Assembly (NCBI RefSeq): GCF_012273895.1
Contig: NC_052116.1
Coordinates: forward strand, 930,001 to 994,000
DNA from: Zerene cesonia
Taxonomy: Eukaryota; Arthropoda; Insecta; Lepidoptera; Pieridae
Length of the DNA stretch: 64,000 nt
Reading direction: 5' to 3'
The notes beneath the pieces are model-generated. The model worked only from the letters and a program-made list of their open reading frames with translations, was not told the DNA's origin and did no database searches. Below, in pieces: positions 35,692 through 46,332 of the stretch (positions within the stretch are counted from its first letter, which is position 1; each line of letters opens with the position of its first letter). The position numbers and the translations under genes are program-made.

Positions 35692-35885
35692 GTGTGCGAT
35701 TCACACACGATAGAAGTGAAACTTCAGTAAATCAACAAAAGAATGAATAAAATAGTATATATATTTCTGTCTCATTATTTGCCGGCTTCATTCTACACAT
35801 TGTTGTATTTATGTCTCTTACCTGTCGTTTTTTCCGTTGCATCAGGTTTGAAATCACAACGATTCTAAAGAAGTTTCACTTCAAA
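35692..35885 (+). mobile_element. Short inverted-repeat element, copy 2
   Basis: Highly similar to 2563..2753, with GAAGTGAAACTTC and GAAGTTTCACTTC near its ends and the AGTGTGCGATTCACACACGA start. Confidence 0.65.
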
Positions 35886-36284
35886 ACTGTTCTAACCCTA
35901 CGTAGCGTTTGTCAAATGGAAGATTTTTGGTGACATCTAAATATTTTGCCGCATCTCAGACATATTTGTGCCGCAGTCCCGCTGAATTTTAATCGACCAC
36001 CGCATTCGGCCATTTTTATTTCATTCATACCAATAAAAGACGGTAAATATGCTAACACAGTATAATTTACAGGCCCCAGGTGGTGTAGTGCGTAAAAGTA
36101 AATATGGGATCGCTAAGCAATTTTATGGTGCTGTACGTTGTTGTTTATTGAGAAAAATGAAACGTTTTGGGAACAATGATTGTTAGGAATAGAGAAACGT
36201 AGGATGTGTGTTGAGTATACCTTTGAATTATACTTATAGTTGATTCAGATTTTTAAATTAGATTGCTAAATAACTTGTTAGAAG

Positions 36285-36474
36285 ACCTCCTCCTTTGTAA
36301 AGTGGTGAACCGAGGGGTGCTGGGTTCAATTCCCGGTGGGGATGCACAAAAAAAATGTCTCGGTCTGGCAGGACACAGAAGGCTGACCTACTTGTCCGTA
36401 AAGAAAATCGATCAGTTAAACATATGTATATCATCTGCCCCATATCCCACTAGGGGACACGGGACTTCACTTAC
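36285..36474 (+). mobile_element. tRNA-derived SINE family B with a deleted A-box region
   Basis: The head CCTCCTCCTTTGTAAAGTGG runs straight to GAACCGAGGGGTGCTGGGTT, losing about 17 bp of the usual head. The rest, to GGGACACGGGACTTCACTTA, is normal. Confidence 0.7.
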
Positions 36475-36539
36475 TTAGCGTTATCTGAAGATGGTTGAAA
36501 ATATTGGCATCTTTTTCCATCATAAGAATTGTTTCGGCT

Positions 36540-36740
36540 ATAATCCACCAGGCTGGCGCAGTGCGGGTTGTCAGATGTCACATGTTGAAGTCTTGATAAT
36601 GTCTTATGTCGGTTTTCTCACGATGTGTTTCTTCACCGTTTCGAGCAGTGGTGATGTAGATAATACGCAGGTACATTGAAAAATAACTGTATTTCTTGCA
36701 CGCTCGTCTAGTCAAATCCTTGGCTTCTCGATTGATGTCA
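36540..36740 (-). mobile_element. tRNA-derived SINE family C, minus-strand copy
   Basis: Contains TAATCCACCAGGCTGGCGCA, TCTTCACCGTTTCGAGCAGT and TTGCACGCTCGTCTAGTCAA. Both ends are worn. Confidence 0.6.
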
Positions 36741-37118
36741 GAGGTTCTAACCGTTCCACTGCTCTTACAACGGAGAAGCGATATAATATTTCTATTATAT
36801 CTTATCATCATTAGCCAATTACGGTTATAGTATATATTTTAAACTAAAACAAAATGCAAAGAAAACTTTAAAATATTAGTCATTAAAATCAAATGCATAT
36901 GAAATATTAATTTTTATTTACATAACATCAAAGAATACCTATGCTTACATTTTTGAATATTTACCGCGGTACGGTGAACGTAAGGTAATGAGTAGATCCA
37001 TTAGCTACTCGGTATTTTGAAAGATTTAAAAGTATAATGTGTTTATAAAATATACTAAAAAGTATTGAAAGAGGGACTGTTCGTTTATTTTGTGTAATGC
37101 GTTGGTAATTTAATCTAT

Positions 37119-37275
37119 ACTAATATTATGCAGCTGAAATGTTTGTTTGGTTGAACTTGCTTACCTCAAGAACCACTGGTCATGTCTGGATATGAAAAGT
37201 TCTTTCAGTGTTAGATAGCCCATTTATTGATGCTATAAATGTACTAAGGGCAAAGCTGGAGCTTATCGCTAGTTA
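37119..37275 (+). mobile_element. Helitron-like relative (third subfamily)
   Basis: Matches 19326..19473 in AAGTTCTTTCAGTGTTAGAT, AGCCCATTTATTGA and a final GCTAGT. Confidence 0.5.
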
Positions 37276-37970
37276 TATAATAAATGCGTTTTTTTATGAT
37301 TGAATAGAAAAAAGTCGTCTCCTTTTTTAAAGGTGGTTAATAATCGTTATCTCATACATTAAATCTAGCCTTAACATCCAGCTCAGCTTAATTGTATTTT
37401 TATCGTCCGAAAGTCAGCAAAACTCCACCTGGCTTGGTCCCTGAATTATGTTTACTTATCAAGGCCGTAAATTATATGTAACTTATGGCCAGTTTTCACA
37501 GAGGTAAGGTTCCAGCAAGGTTTCATATTACTAAGTTTTTCTTAAGAATATTTTTTCTCTTGTTAATTTGTTGGTTGCCAGCTTTTGGTTATATGTGTGA
37601 TAGTAATTTGTAGTGATTGTTTTTTGCATTATATGTTTTGATTTTAAACATACCAAAGGCCAAAAAATCTGTAATAGGTGCCATTGCTGACTTTACTGTC
37701 CGTCCGTAATTTATTAATTCCATTCAATAACTATCTATACTCATTATTTCGAATTTATTATAACTATAACAAATTAAAGAGAAAACATCACGACTTACAG
37801 CTAAATTAAACCCTATAATCATTATTAAAAGTCGGTCAACTGCAGGTACCGTAATTACCTAGTTAGAATTTTCTGGCCTCCCGCCAGCCCTGTTGGCAAC
37901 TTGAAATAAGCTCAATTTGTTGGTCACTATAGGCCAGAGAACGGCCAATTATATTCAAAAGTTATAAAAG

Positions 37971-38172
37971 ACTAGCTGCGCCCCGCGGTTTCACCCGCGT
38001 AAGTCCATATCTCGTAGGAATATCGGGATAAAAAGTTGCCTATATGTTAATCCAGTTGTCCAGCTGTCTACGTACCAAATTTCATTGCAATCGGTTCAGT
38101 AGTTTTTCCATGAAAGAGCAACAAACACACACACATCCATACAAATCTTCGCATTTATAATATTAGTAGGAT
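37971..38172 (-). mobile_element. Helitron-like element (Lep1 type), full length
   Basis: Starts ACTAGCTGCGCCCCGCGGTT and ends TTTATAATATTAGTAGGA; the hairpin is intact. Confidence 0.8.
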
Positions 38173-39172
38173 AAGTAGGCACTGTTACGTTAGGCGACAG
38201 CTTTGTCCACGTCCTACTAATATTTTAATCGCGATTTTTTTATTAAGAATGTATCCATACGTTTGTAACTCTTTCACACAAAAGCATTTGTTGGGGTCTG
38301 TGTGCAATTTGGTACAGAGATATATTATAGTCTGGATTATTACATAGGCTAAATTTTAGCAGAGTACCACGGGAGCAGGTTCTCATTAAAGCTTATACAC
38401 CAGGTACCTCGATGAATCATATCATCATCGTTGTATAGAATATAGTGTATGTTAAACATAATAATCTCACTTCGCAAGTCACATCTGGCATACAAGAGTT
38501 AAAAAAAAGGAGATAGGAGATTTTTGGTCATAAATAAATTTAATTTTGAGGCCCTATTACACATAAACGTGAAAGAAACTCTGTCTGTTACTGCGAGCTC
38601 CACCATGCTACAAATAGTCACCAATATATCGATAATATAAACCGATCGTTCAGCACAACGGAGTTCACATCAAAGCACTCCAATAAAATGATTATTGGCG
38701 GCAATCTTGTCGTGATATTGATTTTCAGTAATGAACATTCAGCACCCATTGTATTATGGGCCATTCTAGAACATGGCTTACAGGGTAAGGGCTGGGGTGT
38801 ACTGGGTTCGATGCTTAAGTAAGGTTATTTATGTCCTAATGACTGTTTCTGGCTGGCTGGCTTCACCCATTGTACTTATTAGCCACTCAGTGTCATATGT
38901 CACTCAGTGAAGTTGTTTTGTATGTCACCTTATATCTTACATGTCACCTTAGTAGTCTGTGACCCTCCAAATTAGAAGTTCTGTTCTGATTATAAAATGA
39001 ATTTGTGTTATCGTAAAATATTGTATGAATAAACATATGAATTAATCAGTATAGTGAAGTGATTACCCCTTTGTGATAATAAAACAATTGATACTATTAT
39101 CCCTACTTAATATTATAAAGTAACTTTGTCTGTTACGCTTTCAAGCCTAAACCACTGAACCGATTTTGATGT

Positions 39173-40385
39173 TTATTTATTTATTTATTTTTTTTATTTA
39201 TTTATTTATAATAATTAAAACGGTTTTACACCAATAACATTAATTATCAATTTTTACATTATATANNNNNNNNNNNNNNNNNNNNNNNNNNNNNNNNNNN
39301 NNNNNNNNNNNNNNNNNNNNNNNNNNNNNNNNNNNNNNNNNNNNNNNNNNNNNNNNNNNNNNNNNNNNNNNNNNNNNNNNNNNNNNNNNNNNNNNNNNNN
39401 NNNNNNNNNNNNNNNNNNNNNNNNNNNNNNNNNNNNNNNNNNNNNNNNNNNNNNNNNNNNNNNNNNNNNNNNNNNNNNNNNNNNNNNNNNNNNNNNNNNN
39501 NNNNNNNNNNNNNNNNNNNNNNNNNNNNNNNNNNNNNNNNNNNNNNNNNNNNNNNNNNNNNNNNNNNNNNNNNNNNNNNNNNNNNNNNNNNNNNNNNNNN
39601 NNNNNNNNNNNNNNNNNNNNNNNNNNNNNNNNNNNNNNNNNNNNNNNNNNNNNNNNNNNNNNNNNNNNNNNNNNNNNNNNNNNNNNNNNNNNNNNNNNNN
39701 NNNNNNNNNNNNNNNNNNNNNNNNNNNNNNNNNNNNNNNNNNNNNNNNNNNNNNNNNNNNNNNNNNNNNNNNNNNNNNNNNNNNNNNNNNNNNNNNNNNN
39801 NNNNNNNNNNNNNNNNNNNNNNNNNNNNNNNNNNNNNNNNNNNNNNNNNNNNNNNNNNNNNNNNNNNNNNNNNNNNNNNNNNNNNNNNNNNNNNNNNNNN
39901 NNNNNNNNNNNNNNNNNNNNNNNNNNNNNNNNNNNNNNNNNNNNNNNNNNNNNNNNNNNNNNNNNNNNNNNNNNNNNNNNNNNNNNNNNNNNNNNNNNNN
40001 NNNNNNNNNNNNNNNNNNNNNNNNNNNNNNNNNNNNNNNNNNNNNNNNNNNNNNNNNNNNNNNNNNNNNNNNNNNNNNNNNNNNNNNNNNNNNNNNNNNN
40101 NNNNNNNNNNNNNNNNNNNNNNNNNNNNNNNNNNNNNNNNNNNNNNNNNNNNNNNNNNNNNNNNNNNNNNNNNNNNNNNNNNNNNNNNNNNNNNNNNNNN
40201 NNNNNNNNNNNNNNNNNNNNNNNNNNNNNNNNNNNNNNNNNNNNNNNNNNNNNNNNNNNNNNNNNATATTTCTTCTTGCAGTCGCCAACTGCACACTGCA
40301 CGTGAGGTTCATTCTGCAGTAAGGCAGCATTACAGGCAGCACAGTCCATATTATATATAAAGGAAAAAAGATGTAATTTGTTATG
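39173..40385 (-). mobile_element. Non-LTR-type retroelement with a PHD-like zinc finger ORF, cut by an assembly gap
   Basis: On the minus strand an ORF starts at 40349 with MDCAACNAALLQNEPHVQC, then AVGDCKKKY, a C-x2-C-x(n)-C pattern like the PHD-type zinc fingers found in ORF1 of lepidopteran non-LTR elements. The opposite end has a TAAA/AAAT microsatellite tail (39173..39211), typical of some non-LTR 3' ends. The middle is unknown because 39266..40265 are N. It was inserted into a Helitron-like element, so it is younger than that copy. Confidence 0.6.
39266..40265. other. Assembly gap, exactly 1000 N
   Basis: The round size suggests a placeholder and not a measured distance. Open frames spanning it are meaningless. 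Confidence 0.97.
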
Positions 40386-40934
40386 AAAATAAAACTGAAC
40401 TTAGGCAAGGTTATTAAGGATACTTTTTATCGCGAAAAAAAGGGTAGAAGCGGTTGAAATAGGGGATGAAAGATTTTACGGAAGTTCCTAATTGTTAAAC
40501 ATAAAGTCATGTCGCGAGATATAACCGAATTCCGGCGGGCGAAGCCGCGGGCATAAAGCTAGTTATTAATATAGTTATGAGCTGTATCGTTTTCTTTATT
40601 TTTTCAACTATACTACTAGTCTACTAAACTAGTCCTCAATTAAACAGATATTCATTTTCCATCCATCGACCGGTGTGCCCTCAACTTAACATTAACTATG
40701 CAACAATGGCAGTATACATTGCAGTAACTTACTTGTCGCCCTGTTATGTCATCATATCACACTACATTATATCATACATATATATGACGATTTAAATAAT
40801 CACACTGCAGTTTCACTGCGTTTCTTAGTTTATTTGGATAAATAAATTTTCACACACCATTTAACCCGATCTGCCTATTTTTTTGTCACTTCGGTGAAGG
40901 AGCTTTTAATACATACAATAATGGAGCTTTTATA

Positions 40935-41065
40935 GGATACAGAAGGATTGACTAGGATTGACTGGAATATAGAAAAGGACTGGGAAGGGTAAGGAAAAGG
41001 ATATGCGCCTCCGACCATTTGATACCGATCTTCTGTAGGAGTATGGTACCTTCTCCGGTCGAGCA
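40935..41065 (-). mobile_element. Family E repeat, fragment
   Basis: Has GACTGGGAAGGGTAAGGAAA and CTTCTGTAGGAGTATGGTAC. Both ends are lost; it is followed by a minus-strand SINE C fragment. Confidence 0.5.
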
Positions 41066-41109
41066 GCGAGCAGACCCAATATATGCTGTACTTCCTCCCT
41101 GATCCTACT

Positions 41110-41320
41110 GCAGAAAGGCCTTCTATCAGGATTCAGGCCATAATCCACCAAGCTGGCCAAGTGCAGATCAGCAGATGTCACATGTCATCGATCTTTTGAC
41201 TCTTAGACATGAGTTTTTTCACGTTTTCCTTCACTGTTACAAGCGGGAGCTTGGCGATGGATAATGTACAGATAAATGCAAAGATCCATTTATTTTTGCA
41301 CGTTCGCCTGCTTGAGACCA
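41110..41320 (-). mobile_element. tRNA-derived SINE family C, diverged copy
   Basis: Shows CCATAATCCACCAAGCTGGC and GTTTTCCTTCACTGTTACAA, ending with TTTGCACGTTCGCCTGCTTG. Confidence 0.5.
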
Positions 41321-42296
41321 AAACTAAACTAACGAAAATTACCGAATTTTTTAATGAAGTCCAAGATCCTTAGCACTGCAGCCACTCTACCACTATTATA
41401 ACCATTATCCTATATCAAATAAATTCATTTGCAAAACTGGGAGATGAATCTAATTTCATCGGTAGCAAAATCGATACAGCGACAGAATCAAAGTATAACA
41501 AACCATGGTATATTATTTTCTTGCATCTCTTCTCAATAACGTCACATCGGTTATTCCCTGCATTTCCTTTAATAATCAAACATTTTAATATGCAATAGCT
41601 TTGTGTCTGCAAAGAGATTTTCAAAACATAATTCTTATTATATAAAAAGAGAACGAAGTTTCTTCGTACAAAGCAAGAAGACATTTTATGACTATTTAAG
41701 TATTATGTTATGAGAACCCAAAGGTGGCGATTTGGCGAATTTCCAAGTAACTTTAGGTGTTACTATAACTCCGTGGGGTTAGTTTTCAGATAACGCGTTT
41801 TATTAGGAAGAAAAGAAAGAGACATTTATTTGACTCCATAGAATTACAATAAAAAGAAACAATAAACTTAAGACAAAACAATACAATGAAAAAGCTTACA
41901 CAAGAATGTTTTCTTAAACAAAGAAAAATTAAATTATTATTACCTTTTATAGTTGTGAGTAACAATTTATTTTGCTATAAACAAAGCTATAATAAGCTTT
42001 TTATTTAGTCGATTGAAATTTCAAAAGCACTCACATTTCTACTTTATGTATGTTTAGTTATATCGTAATGTTTTCTTTTATAAAAATATAAAGAAAAATG
42101 TATCTTTATTCTTTTCCTTGCCTTACTAATATTTTTTGGCTTTGGGTTGTTCATGTCTGGTTTAATTTATATTCAGCATACCTATTTATTCAGAGAGCAA
42201 GTATTCAAATAAGTAAAAACATCTAATATAATTCTTTCTATAAAAACCATTCCTTGAGGTTTATACCACAGATTGTAAAAGGCAACCAATTGACAA

Positions 42297-42445
42297 GCTC
42301 TTTCACGCAAAAACTACTGAACCGATGGCAATGAAATTTGGTACGAAGACAGCTGGACATCTGGAATAACATATAGGCAACTTTTTATCCCGATATTCCT
42401 ACGGGATACGGACTTGCGCTTGTGAAACCGCGGGGCGCAGCTAGT
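42297..42445 (+). mobile_element. Helitron-like element (Lep1 type), 3' three quarters
   Basis: Starts inside the element at CTCTTTCACGCAAAAACTAC and ends GGGGCGCAGCTAGT. The 5' 50 bp are absent. Confidence 0.68.
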
Positions 42446-42846
42446 TTATAATAAAACGGTCGCTTGAATACCTCTTTCGTTTTTTCGAACGTCGGTTATA
42501 AGCAAATAGTTCTCTATAAGCTACAGTAAACAGTCGCACCACACACGTCCAAGTCCGCTCATATATTGCGCAGACAATTTTAAAATCACCACAGAGTAGC
42601 AACATGATAGAGTGAATAACTAGACCGGATTTCTTGCAATAAATCTTGCTTTAACTTGAGCTTTCTAAGTTACACTGTGATGGGGAGCGCGCCATTTTGC
42701 TTTGACTGATTTTCTGTTGTTAGAGCATTTATCTTTATAAAATAAACTTGGAATATTATTATGGTGGAGTATGGTCCTTTATGAATTTTTTTATCGCCTA
42801 TATGCAACAACTCTTTTGTAAGAGCAATGTTCGTACTGATCGTCTA

Positions 42847-43048
42847 CACTAATATATAAATGTGAAAGTTGGTTTATTTGAATGTTTGTCCGTGAATCAC
42901 AATGGAAGTATTGATCGGATTTTGGTGAATTTTGATATACAGACAGGGCATGAGCTGACTTGGGTGACGCTTTTGTATCCTAATACATGCTTAATTGGTA
43001 TAAAATAGGAATCTTAGTATCCGGGCGGAGCCGGGACGAGCGACTAGT
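42847..43048 (+). mobile_element. Helitron-like relative (CGGGCGGAGCCGGG subfamily)
   Basis: Runs from ACACTAATATATAAATGTGA to GAGCCGGGACGAGCGACTAGT; the plus-strand counterpart of 28972..29172. Confidence 0.6.
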
Positions 43049-43433
43049 TTTTAATACATTCGAGTGCAACATACATTGTTGTTGTAATTATTTATTTAAA
43101 CATTAAATAACACAACTGAGACCAGTATCAAAGGCAAAAAATGAAAGAAGATTTTATAAAATAATTAAATGAAAAACCTCCCGATTCCCAAGCTATCACT
43201 ATCTTTGCTTTGCCTTTAACTTAAGATGTTCTTTGGGGTCCAGCATACCGTGAAATTGTTTTGAAGGTGAACCAGATTCACTATAAAATAGTTTATGATA
43301 TAAAATGCAGCAGATTTATAGCTCAGATCGTTATAAAGTGTATTTAAACTGACTTAGTTTTTATACTGAAAACTAAGAAATTTTTATGACTGATTTCAGA
43401 AAATTGGGAGAGAAATTAAACCTTTATATAATT

Positions 43434-43640
43434 ACTAGCTACGCACGGCGGTTTCACCTGCGTAAGTCCGTATCCCGTAGTAATATCGGGATAGAAAGCC
43501 TTATTGCCTATATGTTATTCCAGTTGTCCAGCTGTCTACGTATCAAATTTCATTGCAATTGGGTCAGTAGTTTTTGCGTGAAAGAGTAACAAACACACAC
43601 ACATCCTTACAAACTTTCGCATTTATAATATTAGTAGGAT
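43434..43640 (-). mobile_element. Helitron-like element (Lep1 type), full length
   Basis: Runs from ACTAGCTACGCACGGCGGTT to TTATAATATTAGTAGGAT, with a small local insertion (CCTTATTG) in the middle. Confidence 0.75.
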
Positions 43641-43762
43641 GCTTTGCGAAAGTGCGGTTGTAAATTTTTTGTTCTTTCAGTGTTTGCTGTATTATATTGA
43701 CAATTATATAGTACTGTAAAGACTTAAGTTTAATTGTGACATCTTAATTATACATCATAAAT

Positions 43763-44330
43763 TTTTTTTTATGTCACAGTCGGCAATGGAGCTGGTAGGA
43801 CGCCTGATGGTAAGCGCTACTACCGCCTATGAACATTTAGAGAGGCATAAGGTCCATTGCAGACCTTACGCCTCTACAAATGGATTACCGATCTTAAATT
43901 GGGAAGGGATTGAGAAAGGATTAGCGAGAGGAATAAAGAAAAGAACTGGGCAGAGTAAGGAAAAGGATATGGGCCTCCGACATGATGTTTCGTGAATTAT
44001 TTATTATTTCTTATTTTTTATTAAAAATATTGGATTTATATTATAATTGAAATGGCCGGCGTGAAATAGCATTCTGCTGTGTTTCGTTCGGTGAGTGGGG
44101 GAGCCGGAGGCCCGTATCCTTTTCCTTCCCCTTCCCAGTCCTTTCCTTTATTCCTCTCGCCAATCCTTCCTTAATCCCTTCCCAATTTAAAGTCGGCAAT
44201 CCATTTGTAGAGGCGTAAGGTCTGTAATCGACTTTACGCCTATACAAATGTTCATGGGCGGTGGTAGCGCTTACCATCAGGCGTCCCACCAGCTCCATTG
44301 CCGACTGTGACATAAAAAAAAAAAAAAAAA
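43763..44330. repeat. Inverted pair of family E repeats
   Basis: A minus-strand copy (43763..43985, starting T-run ATGTCACAGTCGGCAATGGA) and a plus-strand copy (44056..44330, ending CCGACTGTGACAT plus a 17-A run) belong to the same subfamily and face each other around a spacer of about 70 bp. The arms are about 215 bp long and highly complementary. Each also contains a small internal hairpin around CATAAGGTCCATTGCAGACC. Confidence 0.75.
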
Positions 44331-44764
44331 TATTTGTTTACAAGTATTTTTTTTACAATTTTTCATTTTTATTAATTTGATTACAAAGATACTGTCAGGG
44401 AGTACAAACGACTCTAAGATTAATGGATGCAATCAAAATAAAGGTTAGCCACGTCATTAAAAATACGATCATATTTCAGTATGCCCATCTGACAAATGAC
44501 CACGGCTGGCGTCGCTTACCCCGGTTTCATGCCACCAGCAATTCAATTAAGTTTAATACAAATGATTTATACGAGCAATATATCAAAATGTAATTAAGGT
44601 CTGAAACGAGGCAATGTTACAATCGGGTTTAAATAAGAAATATTTTTTGTTTCCCATTAATTTTTGTACTTACTTGTTAAATGATGCAAAATTGTTTTAG
44701 TTTCGTCTTGTTTTTTAAGTGTCATTGTGATGTTGCGTGTTTAGAAAGGATACACATAAAATAG

Positions 44765-44941
44765 TAGCTGTGACCCGCGGTGTTACTCGAGTGGTACCCG
44801 GGTAACAAGTAGACTATCTGCTAATCCAGACTATAATCTATCTCTGTATCAAATTCCATATAGATACGATAATCAGTATTTGCGCGAAAGAGTAAATAAC
44901 ATCCTTACTTACAAACTTTTGAGTTTAAAATATTTGTAGAA
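44765..44941 (-). mobile_element. Helitron-like relative (second subfamily)
   Basis: Matches 17507..17690: TAGCTGTGACCCGCGGTGTT at one end and TTTAAAATATTTGTAGAAT at the other. Confidence 0.5.
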
Positions 44942-45257
44942 TCATTGCATTAGTAATTTGCTTGTGGTTTTCAGTACACGAGGTGAGGTATTTAGGTGTC
45001 TTTAATGTTAGGTAAACGAGTAGACGCCATGCCTAATTGGTCAGCTCATTGCTTCCCTGATAGACGTCAATAAAAGTTATGTGTGTTGTCTACCAAGAAG
45101 TGCACATGAAAGATTAAGAATCACTATGGAAGCTCGTGCAAATGCAAAAGTGTTCTTATGCCAGTTTCAGAGATATCATCGTTTGAATGCTTCACTGTGC
45201 CGTATTTTTTTTAATATTATTTGGTATTTAGAAATGGAAGGCTTATTTTTTATTGTG

Positions 45258-45570
45258 GGAGGTGAGCATGCTTCGTCACGAATTGGGCCAGCTCGCACCG
45301 GGGAAGTACCATACCCCCACGGAAAACCGGCGTGAAATAATAGCATGCTATTGTGTTTCGTACCGTTAGTGGGGGAGCTGGAGGCCCGCTTCCTTTTCCT
45401 CATCCTTCCCAGTCCATTCCTTCTTTCCAATCGTAATTTTTTCCCTATCCCCTACCTCTTAAACCGGGTAGCGCATTCGTAGGGGCACTACCTCTGCGAA
45501 TGTTCATGGGCGGTGGTGATCGCTTACCATCAGGCGAACCACAAGCTAATTTGCCCGCTACGACATAAAA
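45258..45570 (+). mobile_element. Family E repeat, near full length
   Basis: Starts GTGGGAGGTGAGCATGCTTC, contains GCGAATGTTCATGGGCGGTG and ends CGCTACGACATAAAATAAA. Open frames on both strands are repeat-derived. Confidence 0.72.
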
Positions 45571-45747
45571 TAAACTTATAACGGATACATTAATTTCTAA
45601 ATGTATTTATATTGGTGTTAAATCACACACAAGGAAATACTGTTTTCTTTGTTGCTAAGCGATGACAATATTCTTAATTAATAGACGTGGTCCTGGGTTC
45701 ATAAATGGTGGAGACTAGCGTAAGTGATAGAGTCAAGTACATGCAAT

Positions 45748-46329
45748 TTAAACCGATAAAAAGCCGCTTGTGTACAGCCAACTGTCCCAACTTGTCATTT
45801 GAAAACCTCTGAAAACCTGACCCAAGTCGTATCTTAATCCGATCTCATGTACAAGATCTCTGAATAAACAATGAGATAGTCGCTTTGTTCCGTAAACAGC
45901 GGGATTAATTTCTGCAAACGCTTCACAGGCGTATCTTAGCTGTATGGAATCTTCTGGAAATATTTTGGTGCAGGAGTTAGCTGCTCAGTTTGTTTGACGT
46001 TGAATTGCAATCGTAAAGAGCTGAATTCAATTATGATTTACTCCTTCGATAGTTGATAAAAGATCTGAATGCAGTTTTAGAAGCACAGTAATGTTTTCAA
46101 TAAGGAACATGTGGTCTGACAGAATATACTCCACCACACTTCCACATAGTTGGGTCTTGAAGTGTTCACGTAGATGACGATGCCCCCAAATATGGGGCAT
46201 GGTAGAATTCCCGGCCAAATCAAACCAAGCAAAGTGTGACGGACAACACCTACCATTTCTCGAAGCATCTTTCTTAGATTTTAGACCACTTGTAACTCTT
46301 ATGTGTAAATTGAATAATAGTTTGTTAAT
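45748..46329 (-). pseudogene. Unrecognised protein-like reading frame broken by two TGA codons
   Basis: One minus-strand frame runs from 46329 to a TAA at 45750..45748, about 193 codons, with TGA at 46029..46027 and at 45987..45985 as the only stops. The residues look protein-like and not like translated AT-rich filler. Examples are WFDLAGNSTMPHIWGHRH, LCGSVVEYILSDHMFLIE, and, after the second TGA, KIFPEDSIQLRYACEAFAE and LVHEIGLRYDLGQVFRGF. I do not recognise the family. No in-frame ATG occurs near the upstream end, and no convincing splice sites bound it. It may be a decayed gene exon, a transposon ORF or an old viral insertion; the sequence alone does not decide. Confidence 0.4.
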
Positions 46330-46332
46330 TTA

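Larger units (their letters stand above)
33817..39100. other. Intergenic stretch, no gene seen
   Basis: Holds the repeats listed separately (34288, 34699, 35412, 35692, 36285, 36540, 37119 and 37971). The other open frames are under 75 codons and lack motifs or splice context. Confidence 0.55.
39101..40564 (+). mobile_element. Helitron-like element interrupted by a retroelement
   Basis: The left piece 39101..39172 (TACTTAATATTATAAAGTAA to GAACCGATTTTGATG) and the right piece 40386..40564 (AACTGAACTTAGGCAAGG to GCGGGCATAAAGCTAGT) correspond to the two halves of the element at 30459..30694. Everything between them is inserted. Confidence 0.7.

Noticed and set aside
39240..40408. Long open frames of about 345-384 codons
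   Set aside because: They consist almost entirely of N from an assembly gap; only the short zinc-finger-like start is real sequence.
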